This document shows, piece after piece, positions 50,145 to 59,104 of a stretch of DNA of 64,000 nt. A program made the position numbers and the translations under genes. Source of the DNA: JAGPDB01 sp046331265 (lineage in GTDB: Bacteria > Actinomycetota > Acidimicrobiia > IMCC26256 > JAGPDB01); assembly GCA_046331265.1 (NCBI GenBank), contig JAXLRE010000005.1:60120-124119 (forward strand), read 5' to 3'. Position 1 is the stretch's first letter. Every line of letters starts with the position of its first letter. The notes beneath the pieces were generated by a model. The model ran no database searches. It was given only the letters and a program-made list of their open reading frames with translations, and had not been told where the DNA came from.

Positions 50145-50396
50145 TTAATTTGAAGTTGTGAGAACCATATCTTCTCTACAGTGCCTTGGGGCATCAGGCA
50201 CTTCACCAGTTGGGGCCATTGTCATATTAACTTCAGCCCCACAAACAGTGCATCGATAATGAAAATCAACTGGCGCAATGTTTTCAGGATCGGGTTCAGC
50301 AGGAGGAGCAACCCAAAATTTTCTTAACGCTCCAGCCAAAGTTACGTATACAACTAGACCAATCAAAATTGCAACGAAGATAAAAAAGATATTCAC
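50145..50396 (-). CDS. Small membrane protein with a zinc-ribbon-like tail
   Basis: An 83-residue protein with a membrane helix (FFIFVAILIGLVVYVTLAGA) and a soluble tail containing HYRCTVCGAEVNMTMAPTGE and APRHCREDM, that is C-x-x-C and H-C ligands spaced like a rubredoxin-type zinc ribbon. I have no function for it, though similar short proteins accompany actinobacterial map genes. It converges on the DnaA-box region, and the divergent map gene begins 65 bases upstream. Confidence 0.75.
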   Translation of the reverse strand: MNIFFIFVAILIGLVVYVTLAGALRKFWVAPPAEPDPENIAPVDFHYRCTVCGAEVNMTMAPTGEVPDAPRHCREDMVLTTSN

Positions 50397-50448
50397 GAGT
50401 TCATTCTTTCAGATTCTACGCTATTAAAGAAATTTATGAATATAAGGT

Positions 50449-50460
50449 TAGACTAAGCAG
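50449..50460 (+). promoter_or_regulatory. Leaderless -10 element of map
   Basis: TAGACT-AAGCAG-GTG: a TANNNT hexamer exactly six bases before the map start codon, without a Shine-Dalgarno sequence. Confidence 0.6.
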
Positions 50461-51372
50461 GTGACGAGACGTAAAAACTTCGCTAAATCAAAATATAAAA
50501 CTTCCGTGATGCCTGGCATTGTCTCGCCTACCCGTGTTGTTCCTTCAAATATTCCACTTCCTCCATATGTCCCTGGAAATATAACATTGCCAAAACCTCC
50601 TTTGGAGCTAGACGAAAAAATTAAAAGAATGCGCCAAGCAGGAATTGCTGCGAGAGAAGTAATGCTCGAAGTTAAGAAATTCATTAAACCTGGCATCACC
50701 ACTGATCAGATCGATGAACTTGTACATAATGAAACAATTAAAAGAGGAGCCTATCCTTCACCACTTTTATATGGAAAACCTCCTTTCCCTAAATCAGTTT
50801 GTACAAGCGTTAACGAAGTTATATGTCACGGTATACCCGACTCACGAAAATTAGTAGACGGAGATATTTGTAATGTTGATATAACCGTTTACTTGAATGG
50901 TGTTCATGGCGACCATAATGAAACTTTTTTAGTTGGCAATGTTGATGAAGAATCAAAAAGATTAGTTGATGTAACGAAGCAAGCTCTATGGCTTGGTATC
51001 TCTCAAGTTAAGCCTGGAGAAATTACTAGAGGTATCGGTCGTGTAATTGAAGAGTTTGCAAAAGAGAATGGTTATTCTTCAGTTCGTGATTACACAGGAC
51101 ACGGAATCGGCGAACAGTTTCACTGTGCTCCAACAATTTTACATTATGACACATCGCAAAACGATGCGATCATGATGCCCGGAATGACTTTCACTATAGA
51201 GCCAATGCTTACAATTGGAGATTGGCGAAGCAAAATTTGGGACGATTCATGGACTGTTGTTACTAAAGACAATTCTCGGTCAGCACAGTTCGAACATACA
51301 TGTCTTGTTACAGAAACTGGCGTTGAAGTACTAACGCTTTTACCTGAGGAACCCCGACTATTCCCCAGCTAG
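50461..51372 (+). CDS. map: Type I methionine aminopeptidase
   Basis: A 303-residue enzyme that removes the initiator methionine. The first 45 residues are an extension (MPGIVSPTRVVPSNIPLPPY) as in the actinobacterial MapB form. The metal ligands are all present: CNVDITVYLNGVHGDHNETF supplies two Asp, GHGIGEQFH the His, FTIEPMLTIGD one Glu and SAQFEHTCLVTETG the other; the substrate-binding His is in YGKPPFPKSVCTSVNEVICH. The GTG start follows TAGACT by six bases, so the mRNA is leaderless. Confidence 0.96.
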   Translation: MTRRKNFAKSKYKTSVMPGIVSPTRVVPSNIPLPPYVPGNITLPKPPLELDEKIKRMRQAGIAAREVMLEVKKFIKPGITTDQIDELVHNETIKRGAYPSPLLYGKPPFPKSVCTSVNEVICHGIPDSRKLVDGDICNVDITVYLNGVHGDHNETFLVGNVDEESKRLVDVTKQALWLGISQVKPGEITRGIGRVIEEFAKENGYSSVRDYTGHGIGEQFHCAPTILHYDTSQNDAIMMPGMTFTIEPMLTIGDWRSKIWDDSWTVVTKDNSRSAQFEHTCLVTETGVEVLTLLPEEPRLFPS

Positions 51373-51388
51373 TCTGCACTTTTATGCT

Positions 51389-51400
51389 TAAACTAGTCGG
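51389..51400 (+). promoter_or_regulatory. Leaderless -10 element of the acyltransferase gene
   Basis: TAAACT-AGTCGG-GTG: the same six-base arrangement as map, only 17 bases after the map stop. Confidence 0.6.
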
Positions 51401-52867
51401 GTGACTGATTCAACTTTGCAAAAAACGCCTACAACATTTTCGCAATTAGCAAAAGCTACCCCTCCAGATCGCGAAAGAGTCGTTGATTTCTTAAGAGCGT
51501 TCTCTATTTGTTGCGTCGTTTTAGGTCATTGGCTGATTTGCTACATAGTTCAAGATAAAAACGGTAACATTTCAGGAACAAACGCGTTAACAGGTCTACG
51601 ATTTGGATGGCTGTTAACTTGGTTCTTTCAAGTAATGCCTATTTTCTTTTTTGTTGGTGGCTATGCGAACTATGTAGGAATCAGAAGTTTTAAAAGAAAA
51701 GAATTGTCATACGCAGCGTATTTAACATCAAGGGTTCGAAGAATGTTAAAACCGGTAGTTGCGTTACTAATGGTTTGGGTTCCTGTTAATTTTATTATTG
51801 ACTGGCGAAATTACAGAACAGAAGACTTTGCAGCTTTGTTAAGCAAAATAGTCACACAACCACTTTGGTTTATTGGCACGTATATCTTAGTTACTGCTTT
51901 AGCATGGCCACTTTATAATCTACATTTAAAATGGGGCGCTAAATTTCTAATTTTTTCAGCCGCCATTCCCTTCCTTGTCGACTGGTTAAGATTTGGCCAA
52001 GGCATTGTAGCTATTGGTTATCTAAATATTTTTGTTTGGATATGGATTCATCAATTGGGTTATGCATATGCCGATGGTACATTGCTGGCAAATGCAGGTG
52101 GATCTAAAAATCAGAAGACTGAACTATGGAAAAAGTTTGGTGGATTATTTGTGACAACCATTGGCGCACTCGGCTTATTCTTCTGTTCAGGTATTAAAAA
52201 GTTTGGTGATGTTTCGTTCATACATAGCTTCGCAAAAACATTTAAATTAGATAATCTTCCTTATCCTCCATCGATGGTTGGTTTGCCTGGAGAAAAAATT
52301 TCAAATATGAACCCTCCTACTGTTGCTATATTTTTTCTTGCACTTACTCAGATTGGGTTGTTGATTGTATTTAGAGATCGTCTTCAAAAGTTTTTACAAC
52401 GGGAAAAAATTTGGACATTTACCGTTGCAATTAATTCAATGATATTAACTATGTTCTGTTGGCACCAAAGTGCATTGGTACTTGTAACACTGGTTAGATT
52501 CTCATTCCATATCAACGAACCACAAATTGGTTCAGGAAACTGGTGGGCAACAAGACCACTACTTCTTGGCTGCTATGCAGTAGTTCTTGCATGTATTGTT
52601 CCAATCTTTTGGAAATACGAGAGATGGCGCAATGATGACCTTACTGGTATTTCTTCAAAAAGTGTTGCAATATGCACTGTGATTATCCTTGTCATTGGGC
52701 TTATGGGATTAGCCCTTGGTGGTATTGACAACATGTTTGGTAAAGGCGATGACCTTATGGGTCTTTTTCAAATTAATGCGTTTTTGTCAGTGACTTTAAC
52801 AATTTGTGGAGCTGGAGCTTTTGGCGTACTGAGAAATATGAAAAAAGTGGCCCAAGGATCAATATAA
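51401..52867 (+). CDS. Acyltransferase family 3 membrane protein
   Basis: A 488-residue polytopic protein of the acyltransferase 3 (OafA/NodX-like) family, which O-acylates sugars or lipids of the envelope. The N-terminal signature RVVDFLRAFSICCVVLGHWL contains the catalytic His. The RVRRMLKPVVALLMVWVPVN loop and ten to eleven helices follow. The extended form with a long loop around residues 270-300 (NLPYPPSMVGLPGEKISNMN) differs from short members. The substrate is unknown. The GTG start is leaderless in appearance. Confidence 0.9.
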   Translation: MTDSTLQKTPTTFSQLAKATPPDRERVVDFLRAFSICCVVLGHWLICYIVQDKNGNISGTNALTGLRFGWLLTWFFQVMPIFFFVGGYANYVGIRSFKRKELSYAAYLTSRVRRMLKPVVALLMVWVPVNFIIDWRNYRTEDFAALLSKIVTQPLWFIGTYILVTALAWPLYNLHLKWGAKFLIFSAAIPFLVDWLRFGQGIVAIGYLNIFVWIWIHQLGYAYADGTLLANAGGSKNQKTELWKKFGGLFVTTIGALGLFFCSGIKKFGDVSFIHSFAKTFKLDNLPYPPSMVGLPGEKISNMNPPTVAIFFLALTQIGLLIVFRDRLQKFLQREKIWTFTVAINSMILTMFCWHQSALVLVTLVRFSFHINEPQIGSGNWWATRPLLLGCYAVVLACIVPIFWKYERWRNDDLTGISSKSVAICTVIILVIGLMGLALGGIDNMFGKGDDLMGLFQINAFLSVTLTICGAGAFGVLRNMKKVAQGSI

Positions 52868-53052
52868 CTAGGTAATATAACTCAATTAAAGGTTTTATGA
52901 ATAGCTAAACACCCTACTAGAAGCGCTATTTATGAATAACAATCTTTTTTGTAATCTATTAATTTGTTTCATTTAATGTTAAGTTAAAAATCTAAGTAAG
53001 CCCGTCAAACGCCCAGCATCAGACACCATTTGATTGACCATGGAAGGTTGTC

Positions 53053-54402
53053 ATGTTTGGTAATAGTTTTTTTGGCAAATCACGATTTTCAAGATTAATA
53101 ATTCTTATTTCTCTAATAATCCTTGTAGCTATTCCAATTGCAGCTGGTGCTATTGGTCCATATGCAAATGATACAGCAGGTTCATCAAACAACGATTATG
53201 TGTTAATGAATGAGGGCGGCACACCGGCGTTTCAAAATGCATGTGTCTTGCAATATCAAACTAGAAATGCTTCTGCTACACAAAAAGACTATGTGACAAG
53301 AGCAATGAATAAAATCGGCCAAGCAATGGGTGTCCCAACCCAGTACATGGGGGATACAAGCTTTGCACCAGTACCTTTTTGGTATCGAAACAGACTTACT
53401 GATCAAGACAAGATATTTCCATATCCGTATTTTGTTTTATCTTTTAACGAAACCGATGTACCTGGAGGTGGAGCAGGAGCTGCGGGACCTGTAGAGGCAT
53501 ACGAAAACCCAAACTCCGACTTTGCTAATCAAACAGTTTATCGTGAACAACAAAAGCATTTTGTTTCACGTGGTGGTGTTGCCATGTTTACAACTTTGCT
53601 AGATGCAAGGCCCGCTCCACACAATACAGTTCTTCACGAATCAATGCACATGATGAATTTGAATGATAAATACAACACAGACACAATGATGGGCAACCGT
53701 GTTTATGATCCCAACGGTGATTTTGCACAAGAAGATCTTCGTAAACTTTGGGAAGCTGGAACCAACTCTAGAAATCCAAATACTTGTTGGATATCAGAAA
53801 CAATGAATCGTGCTTTACGTCCAGATGTCACAAGACCATATACTCCAACCAAACCAATCTCAATGCCTACAGGACATTACGAATGTGGCGGTTCGACAGG
53901 CTGCACTTGGGTTCCTAATGATCCAAACCAGTCAACCACCACCACAACAAAACCAGCTTCTACTACAACGACAACTACGACGAGACCGGCATCTACAACA
54001 ACGACAACAAAACCATCAACGACCACGACAACGAGGCCAACATCTACAACAACCACAACCGTTCCAAGTAATTTAATTGATGGTTTACTTATAACAACAA
54101 CTTACGATAAATTGCCAAAAAAGATCGGCGACAAAGTTACATTCACATTTAAAGTAATGAACACAGGTACAACAAGTCTTTCCCAAATAGTACTCAGTGC
54201 CCAGTCATTGAATAAGGCTGGGACTAATAGTTTTGCAACAATACCTGGACTCTTCGCAGGATGGTCACAAAACATTACTGCAGTTTATACATGGGATGGT
54301 AGAAACTTTTTTGGTCCTCAAAATAAACTTACGGCCACTGCAACCCCGTTAAATCCAGACTACAGCGCTAGGCCACAAATCAAATATCCATCAGGCTTAT
54401 AA
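53053..54402 (+). CDS. Secreted metzincin-like metalloprotease with Thr-rich linker
   Basis: A 449-residue secreted protein with a signal peptide (RLIILISLIILVAIPIAAGA). The catalytic zinc motif TVLHESMHMMNLNDKY gives H195-E-x-x-H199 and Asp205 as third ligand, followed by DTMMGNRVYD, which resembles a metzincin Met-turn. A Thr-rich linker (about residues 297-338) leads to a C-terminal beta domain of CARDB/NEAT-like texture (DKLPKKIGDKVTFTFKVMNT). It is not a close match to a named family. A GGAAGG site precedes the ATG, and a bidirectional terminator follows the stop. Confidence 0.75.
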   Translation: MFGNSFFGKSRFSRLIILISLIILVAIPIAAGAIGPYANDTAGSSNNDYVLMNEGGTPAFQNACVLQYQTRNASATQKDYVTRAMNKIGQAMGVPTQYMGDTSFAPVPFWYRNRLTDQDKIFPYPYFVLSFNETDVPGGGAGAAGPVEAYENPNSDFANQTVYREQQKHFVSRGGVAMFTTLLDARPAPHNTVLHESMHMMNLNDKYNTDTMMGNRVYDPNGDFAQEDLRKLWEAGTNSRNPNTCWISETMNRALRPDVTRPYTPTKPISMPTGHYECGGSTGCTWVPNDPNQSTTTTTKPASTTTTTTTRPASTTTTTKPSTTTTTRPTSTTTTTVPSNLIDGLLITTTYDKLPKKIGDKVTFTFKVMNTGTTSLSQIVLSAQSLNKAGTNSFATIPGLFAGWSQNITAVYTWDGRNFFGPQNKLTATATPLNPDYSARPQIKYPSGL

Positions 54403-54405
54403 AAA

Positions 54406-54456
54406 AACCGTTGGCCTGTTTTCATACTTTATATTATGGAAACAGTCCAACGGTTT
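54406..54456. terminator. Bidirectional terminator
   Basis: AAACCGTTGG-C-CTGTTT pairs with AAACAG-T-CCAACGGTTT. On the minus strand it is followed by seven T residues, so it ends transcription of tRNA-Ala; on the plus strand it follows the protease stop. The stem core CCGTTGG/CCAACGG is the same as in the terminator at 5252-5307. Confidence 0.82.
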
Positions 54457-54459
54457 GGG

Positions 54460-54533
54460 TGGAGGAGATGGGACTCGAACCCACGACCCCCTGCTTGCAA
54501 AGCAGGTGCTCTAGCCAACTGAGCTACACCCCC
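54460..54533 (-). tRNA. tRNA-Ala (TGC)
   Basis: Cloverleaf: acceptor GGGGGTG/CTCCTCC with the alanine identity pair G3:U70, D-arm GCTCAGTTGGCTAGAGC, anticodon loop TTTGCAA (anticodon TGC), T-loop TTCGAGT, discriminator A. The 3' CCA is not encoded (ACCC follows), unlike the two tRNA-Ser genes. The pair 6-67 is a U-U mismatch. Confidence 0.94.
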
Positions 54534-54564
54534 AGGGATTTAGATCTGACATTCTAGACAATTT

Positions 54565-56802
54565 CTAGCTCGGTGTCTTGCTGGATTGAAAGATATTCAA
54601 ATTTCGTTCTTTTTCTTCAAATGCTAATAAGCACAAAGCTGGCACAGCTATAGATATCATCATTCCAGGAATGGCAACACCTGAATCGTTCAAAAACATC
54701 CCTAAAACTCCAGCAATTAGTGATGCATATACGATTAGAGAAAACGTGTCATCGCTATTAGACATTTTCTTTACAAATTGCTCTGGCCTTAAAAATAGAA
54801 CAAGAAGGAAGATTGTTGTTAATACAATTACGGAGGCAAAAACTGAATTAGTCAATATATGAAAGTTTGCATATATTTTTCGTTCAATCACAACACCTGC
54901 ATTGCCTTGAATAAGAACACTAACGAACCTACCCAAATGACTTCTTTCAGATAGCGGGCGTTTGAAATCAAAAAGAGAAAAAGCTGTAATAGTAGTCAGC
55001 GTTATAACTAGAGCAATTGTTACATATTTAAGATTTATTTTCTTGTTAAATATTTTGAAACCAATAAAGCATGACGTCGGAACAATTGCAAGCACTCCAC
55101 CGACATCAGAACCAAAGTTTGGCGCTCCATCTACAAACAGAACTAACAATAAAAAGAAAATCAATAGTACATTTAACTTGATTTGATTTACATTTGAAAA
55201 TATTTTTCTAGCAGATGCGACAAAAATAATAGAAGCTACAGCCAAAATTGAAAATGACATATTTCCGATACCTGCAAATCTACCGGCAACAATCGCTGAA
55301 TACCCCAGCAGAGAATTCAGCTGCATATTAGCTCCAGATAAAATATCTAAAATCATTAACGATACATAGGCTGTTGAAATGCCGAAGATTATATTTACTG
55401 GTCTATATTTTTTTAGAAGTAAATATAAAATTAATGAAAGCATTATTGAGATCAACAAAAATGCAGCCCAAATTAATGTCGGGTTTCCGATAAGCAACAT
55501 AAATGGCGACACAAAGAAAGTCGCCAAAGGCATAACGGCACAAAGTAAGCATAAGTACTTCGCATAGCTACGAAGTTTAAATAATTTAATAAAAACAAAG
55601 ACAGAAAAAACGACAGTCAAAAATACGGTTAATATAAAGGTAACTGCAAATTTTTCAAAAGTCTCATCACGCAATAATGCTTTTTTGTTTACGTTAATTA
55701 AGTGATGCTCTTTCTCTTTATAGCTATCGGAGCTTTTGTCATAGGCCAATAGCGTTGATGCCATTGATTCAGGTGGTTCAATAGAAAAGAATTTCAAAAT
55801 ACTTGGGGCTATATCACCTAATGCAACTATAGAATTTCTTCGGGATAGCCCACTTGTCGCATATCCTGGTGAAATGTCTTTACCTGCAGCAACAAATAGG
55901 TTTAGTTCTTCACGAGAGGAACTAGACATTGGAGAAAGAACGAATACTTGATCTTTCTGCAATTCAACTTTGTTCAATAACTTTCCTATAAGCTGATCAC
56001 ACTGATTTATCGCATTTAAGAATTTACTTTCATAAAGATCAGGTTCTATTAGTCTTCTTTTGGATGACAGCCTTTCTAAATCTGAACACTCTACAACGGT
56101 TACGTCATGTTCTTTTAAAGATTGACTTGCTTTGTCTTCAAGCACTGCCATATTCATTGTTAAATCGTTTTTGAGAAGGTCTGTTGAGATGTCCCCATTT
56201 AGAAGCTTTCCTGTTCGATCAGAACCGAAATAAGCTACCGGGCGCTTTTTGCAATAAGAAACATCTTTTAAACAAATATCGGCGTTTCCAAAAACAGCGA
56301 TAGATCTATTTGCTTTTTCTAACGCATATCCTAACGACCCTATCTGAGTTGGAGCTAAAACACCTAAATTCTGAGTACGAGATCTTTCAAAATTAATAGC
56401 TACACCAGCTGATCCATATGCCGATTTACCCTGTTGGTTTTCATAAATATCAGAAGCGTTAACACCATCTATATTTTCAACAGGTGTATAAAAAGTAGAT
56501 ATATTTGATTCAATTGCGTTCGCACGGTTACCTGCAGATAGAGATGCGTATCCTTTTTCAATGCTTCGAACTGGCTTTGGTACACGTATAGAAAAGTTCG
56601 CAACAGAACCGATATCTGCTAAATGTTTTACATTATTTGCTTTCGAATCTTTAATGTCTGACCACGCAATGCGAGGCATTGTAATGATTAGGATCTTTCC
56701 CTTATCTTCATTTGCATACGAACGTACTGGAAAAATTGATACGAAAATAGAAACTAGAATAAAAAAATAAATCAATCTGGATTTTTTAATGTTAAAAAAC
56801 AA
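54565..56802 (-). CDS. Alkaline-phosphatase-like polytopic membrane protein, second tandem copy
   Basis: A 745-residue paralogue of the next gene. A signal or anchor helix (LIYFFILVSIFVSIFPVRSY) leads to an extracytoplasmic domain of about 330 residues with the fold order of the alkaline-phosphatase/phosphodiesterase superfamily (KILIITMPRIAWSDIKDSKA, GYASLSAGNRANAIESNIST, DQVFVLSPMSSSSREELNLF), then about ten membrane helices. The canonical metal-ligand motifs are not obvious, so enzymatic activity is unproven. It follows its paralogue by two bases. The last helix ends in a Lys/Glu-rich tail. Confidence 0.75.
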   Translation of the reverse strand: MFFNIKKSRLIYFFILVSIFVSIFPVRSYANEDKGKILIITMPRIAWSDIKDSKANNVKHLADIGSVANFSIRVPKPVRSIEKGYASLSAGNRANAIESNISTFYTPVENIDGVNASDIYENQQGKSAYGSAGVAINFERSRTQNLGVLAPTQIGSLGYALEKANRSIAVFGNADICLKDVSYCKKRPVAYFGSDRTGKLLNGDISTDLLKNDLTMNMAVLEDKASQSLKEHDVTVVECSDLERLSSKRRLIEPDLYESKFLNAINQCDQLIGKLLNKVELQKDQVFVLSPMSSSSREELNLFVAAGKDISPGYATSGLSRRNSIVALGDIAPSILKFFSIEPPESMASTLLAYDKSSDSYKEKEHHLINVNKKALLRDETFEKFAVTFILTVFLTVVFSVFVFIKLFKLRSYAKYLCLLCAVMPLATFFVSPFMLLIGNPTLIWAAFLLISIMLSLILYLLLKKYRPVNIIFGISTAYVSLMILDILSGANMQLNSLLGYSAIVAGRFAGIGNMSFSILAVASIIFVASARKIFSNVNQIKLNVLLIFFLLLVLFVDGAPNFGSDVGGVLAIVPTSCFIGFKIFNKKINLKYVTIALVITLTTITAFSLFDFKRPLSERSHLGRFVSVLIQGNAGVVIERKIYANFHILTNSVFASVIVLTTIFLLVLFLRPEQFVKKMSNSDDTFSLIVYASLIAGVLGMFLNDSGVAIPGMMISIAVPALCLLAFEEKERNLNIFQSSKTPS

Positions 56803-56804
56803 AA

Positions 56805-59093
56805 CTATCGACCTTGTAACTTATTTTTTTCTTTATCTTGTGTTTCAAAAATTAATTGAGATAAGACAGGAATAGCAATAATAAACATCGTGGCTGGTAT
56901 TCCAACGCCAGAATCATTTAAAAACATGCCTAATAGAGCAATCGTGATACCGCCAACATAAAAAATTTTAAATCCACGGTAATTGTTCATTAAATCAGAA
57001 ATAATTTGACGGTTTGAATAAACGACATATAGTAAATACGCAATTGAAAACAAAACTACAAAGATCCACATAGAACCTGTCAAGATTCTGAAGTTTGCAG
57101 CTAGTTTTCTTTCTAAAGTCGAGACTGCCCCACCATCGAAAATACTTTGAGCAAATCTACCCAGGTGAGTTCGTTGGGATGCTGGCCGTGACAGGTCTAG
57201 AAGGGCCAATATTGATACTGTTAATATCGTAGAAATAGTTGATATAACTATTGTTTTTAAAGTTATTCTCTTATCAAATAGCAACATTGCAATTACAAAT
57301 ATTGTTGGAACAAAAGCTAATACCCCGCCAACGTCAGAACCAAAGTAAGGAGCACCATCTATTAACGCAATTGCTATCAGCAATATACAGAGAGATATCT
57401 TTACTATCTTTATTTTCTTGTAGTCGTTTTTAAAATCTAGATTCAAAGCCATTGATACAAGCAAAACTGAAGAAATAGCTAAAACTGCAAATGGTTGATT
57501 ACCAAAGCCTGTAAACCTTCCAGCAACTATAGGTGAACTCCCATAAATTGAATTGAACTGCAAATTTCCACCTGTCAGCACGTCAGCAATAAGCACTAAT
57601 AAATTTATGGACATTAACGTCAAGATAACTTTTGTAGATCCATATTTTATTTGTAAATAATTTGAGACTAAAGAAATGATTGAAACTATGACTGATATAG
57701 CAAGGATAAATCTAAAAGGCTTTTCTAAAGCTATTGTTATTGGCTGTATTAAGTACGAAACAACTGGTACCGACATTAATCCATAACCTAAAAAACTAGA
57801 CGCAGTTTTTAATTTACCGCCTCTACTTAGTGCCAACAGATTGACCAGTATGGTTAACAATGCAAAAACAATTAAATAATTAGTTAATGGCTTAACTGAT
57901 TTAGAAATTATTATGGCTTTATCGTTCAGAGTTGTTAACTTATCAATTCGTGCTCGAGAATTTGAAGAGTCGTGATTATAAGACATTAATGTGTTACCCA
58001 TTGAGGAAGGTATTTTTACACTTAAGCTCTTAAGCACACTAGGAGCAATGTCTACCAAAGTAACTATTCCACTTCGTCTAGTTGTGGCACTTGAAGCCAA
58101 CCCTTTATTAATATCTTTCCCTGCAGCCAGAAACATTGTTGTCTGCTCTTGTCCAGATGGCGCACTAGGTGAAAATATATATATTTGATCCTTGGTTAGA
58201 TCAATATTTTTTTTGATAAGACCGACTAATTCATCACATTTTTCTATAGTTCTTCTAAAACTTCTTTCATATACTGAAGGCGAAGTTTGTTTTTTAAGGC
58301 CATCAACTCGTTCCAAATCTGAGCACTCAACTGCGGTTACATCATGTTTCTTAATCGAATCCGAAGCCAAGCGGGCAACTTTTGAATTATCAAATCTATA
58401 TAAATCCTTACCTGTTGCAGAAGAATCTATTAGTAGATCCTTACTGACATCACCATAACGAACTATACCTTTTTGGTTTGCCCCTAAATACGCAATAGAA
58501 CGTTCGAAACATCCCGGTGATTCACTATTACATGTATCAGCGTTTCCAAAAACAGCAATAGATTTTGAATCTTTAGTTAATGCTTTAGCAAACGAACCCA
58601 ATTGACTTTTATATAATCCCTTTGAGTTAGCATTTATTGAGGCCTGATATCCCAATGATATTGCTGCAGGATTTGTTATCGTGTAACTACCTCGTTGATA
58701 TTTATATATGTCTTTAGCTAGCTGTCCATCATATACTTCGTTTGGATTTAAAAATGTTGTTGTCGATGTATCTGCTGCACTTGCTCTTGAACCAGCCGCT
58801 ATTGTTGCATATCCTTCAGAAGGTGACGTCACAGGCGTTAATGTGCGTACACTTAATGCAGCAACAGAACCTTTATCTATTAATTTATCGATGTTTGGCG
58901 TATTCGCTTGCTTGTAAAGTTCCCATGTAACCCTAGGCATAGAAATTAAAACAATTTTTTTGTCTTCATTTTGTTTTGAATGATTTGAAGCAAAAGAAGC
59001 TTGCGAAAAAATTAAAGAAAGAATAGTAATGACAAGAACAAGAAGTACAAATCTTAATTTAGAGATTCCAAGGCTGTTTTTAATTTTAGACAC
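56805..59093 (-). CDS. Alkaline-phosphatase-like polytopic membrane protein, first tandem copy
   Basis: A 762-residue protein with the same layout as its downstream paralogue: signal or anchor helix, extracytoplasmic domain (KIVLISMPRVTWELYKQANT, VTSPSEGYATIAAGSRASAA, DQIYIFSPSAPSGQEQTTMF, VTLVDIAPSVLKSLSVKIPS), then about ten membrane helices with FNSIYGSSPIVAGRFTGFGN and PYFGSDVGGVLAFVPTIFVI conserved between the two. The domain order suggests a membrane phosphatase or lipid-linked phosphotransferase acting on envelope material, consistent with the adjacent GT4 gene, but this is inference. Confidence 0.77.
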   Translation of the reverse strand: MSKIKNSLGISKLRFVLLVLVITILSLIFSQASFASNHSKQNEDKKIVLISMPRVTWELYKQANTPNIDKLIDKGSVAALSVRTLTPVTSPSEGYATIAAGSRASAADTSTTTFLNPNEVYDGQLAKDIYKYQRGSYTITNPAAISLGYQASINANSKGLYKSQLGSFAKALTKDSKSIAVFGNADTCNSESPGCFERSIAYLGANQKGIVRYGDVSKDLLIDSSATGKDLYRFDNSKVARLASDSIKKHDVTAVECSDLERVDGLKKQTSPSVYERSFRRTIEKCDELVGLIKKNIDLTKDQIYIFSPSAPSGQEQTTMFLAAGKDINKGLASSATTRRSGIVTLVDIAPSVLKSLSVKIPSSMGNTLMSYNHDSSNSRARIDKLTTLNDKAIIISKSVKPLTNYLIVFALLTILVNLLALSRGGKLKTASSFLGYGLMSVPVVSYLIQPITIALEKPFRFILAISVIVSIISLVSNYLQIKYGSTKVILTLMSINLLVLIADVLTGGNLQFNSIYGSSPIVAGRFTGFGNQPFAVLAISSVLLVSMALNLDFKNDYKKIKIVKISLCILLIAIALIDGAPYFGSDVGGVLAFVPTIFVIAMLLFDKRITLKTIVISTISTILTVSILALLDLSRPASQRTHLGRFAQSIFDGGAVSTLERKLAANFRILTGSMWIFVVLFSIAYLLYVVYSNRQIISDLMNNYRGFKIFYVGGITIALLGMFLNDSGVGIPATMFIIAIPVLSQLIFETQDKEKNKLQGR

Positions 59094-59104
59094 GCGGTTA
59101 CCTT

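Noticed and set aside
53930..54070. Low-complexity ACAACA-rich DNA as a separate gene or repeat array
   Set aside because: It encodes the Thr-rich linker of the secreted protease in the main frame; the other frames give Gln-rich shadows.
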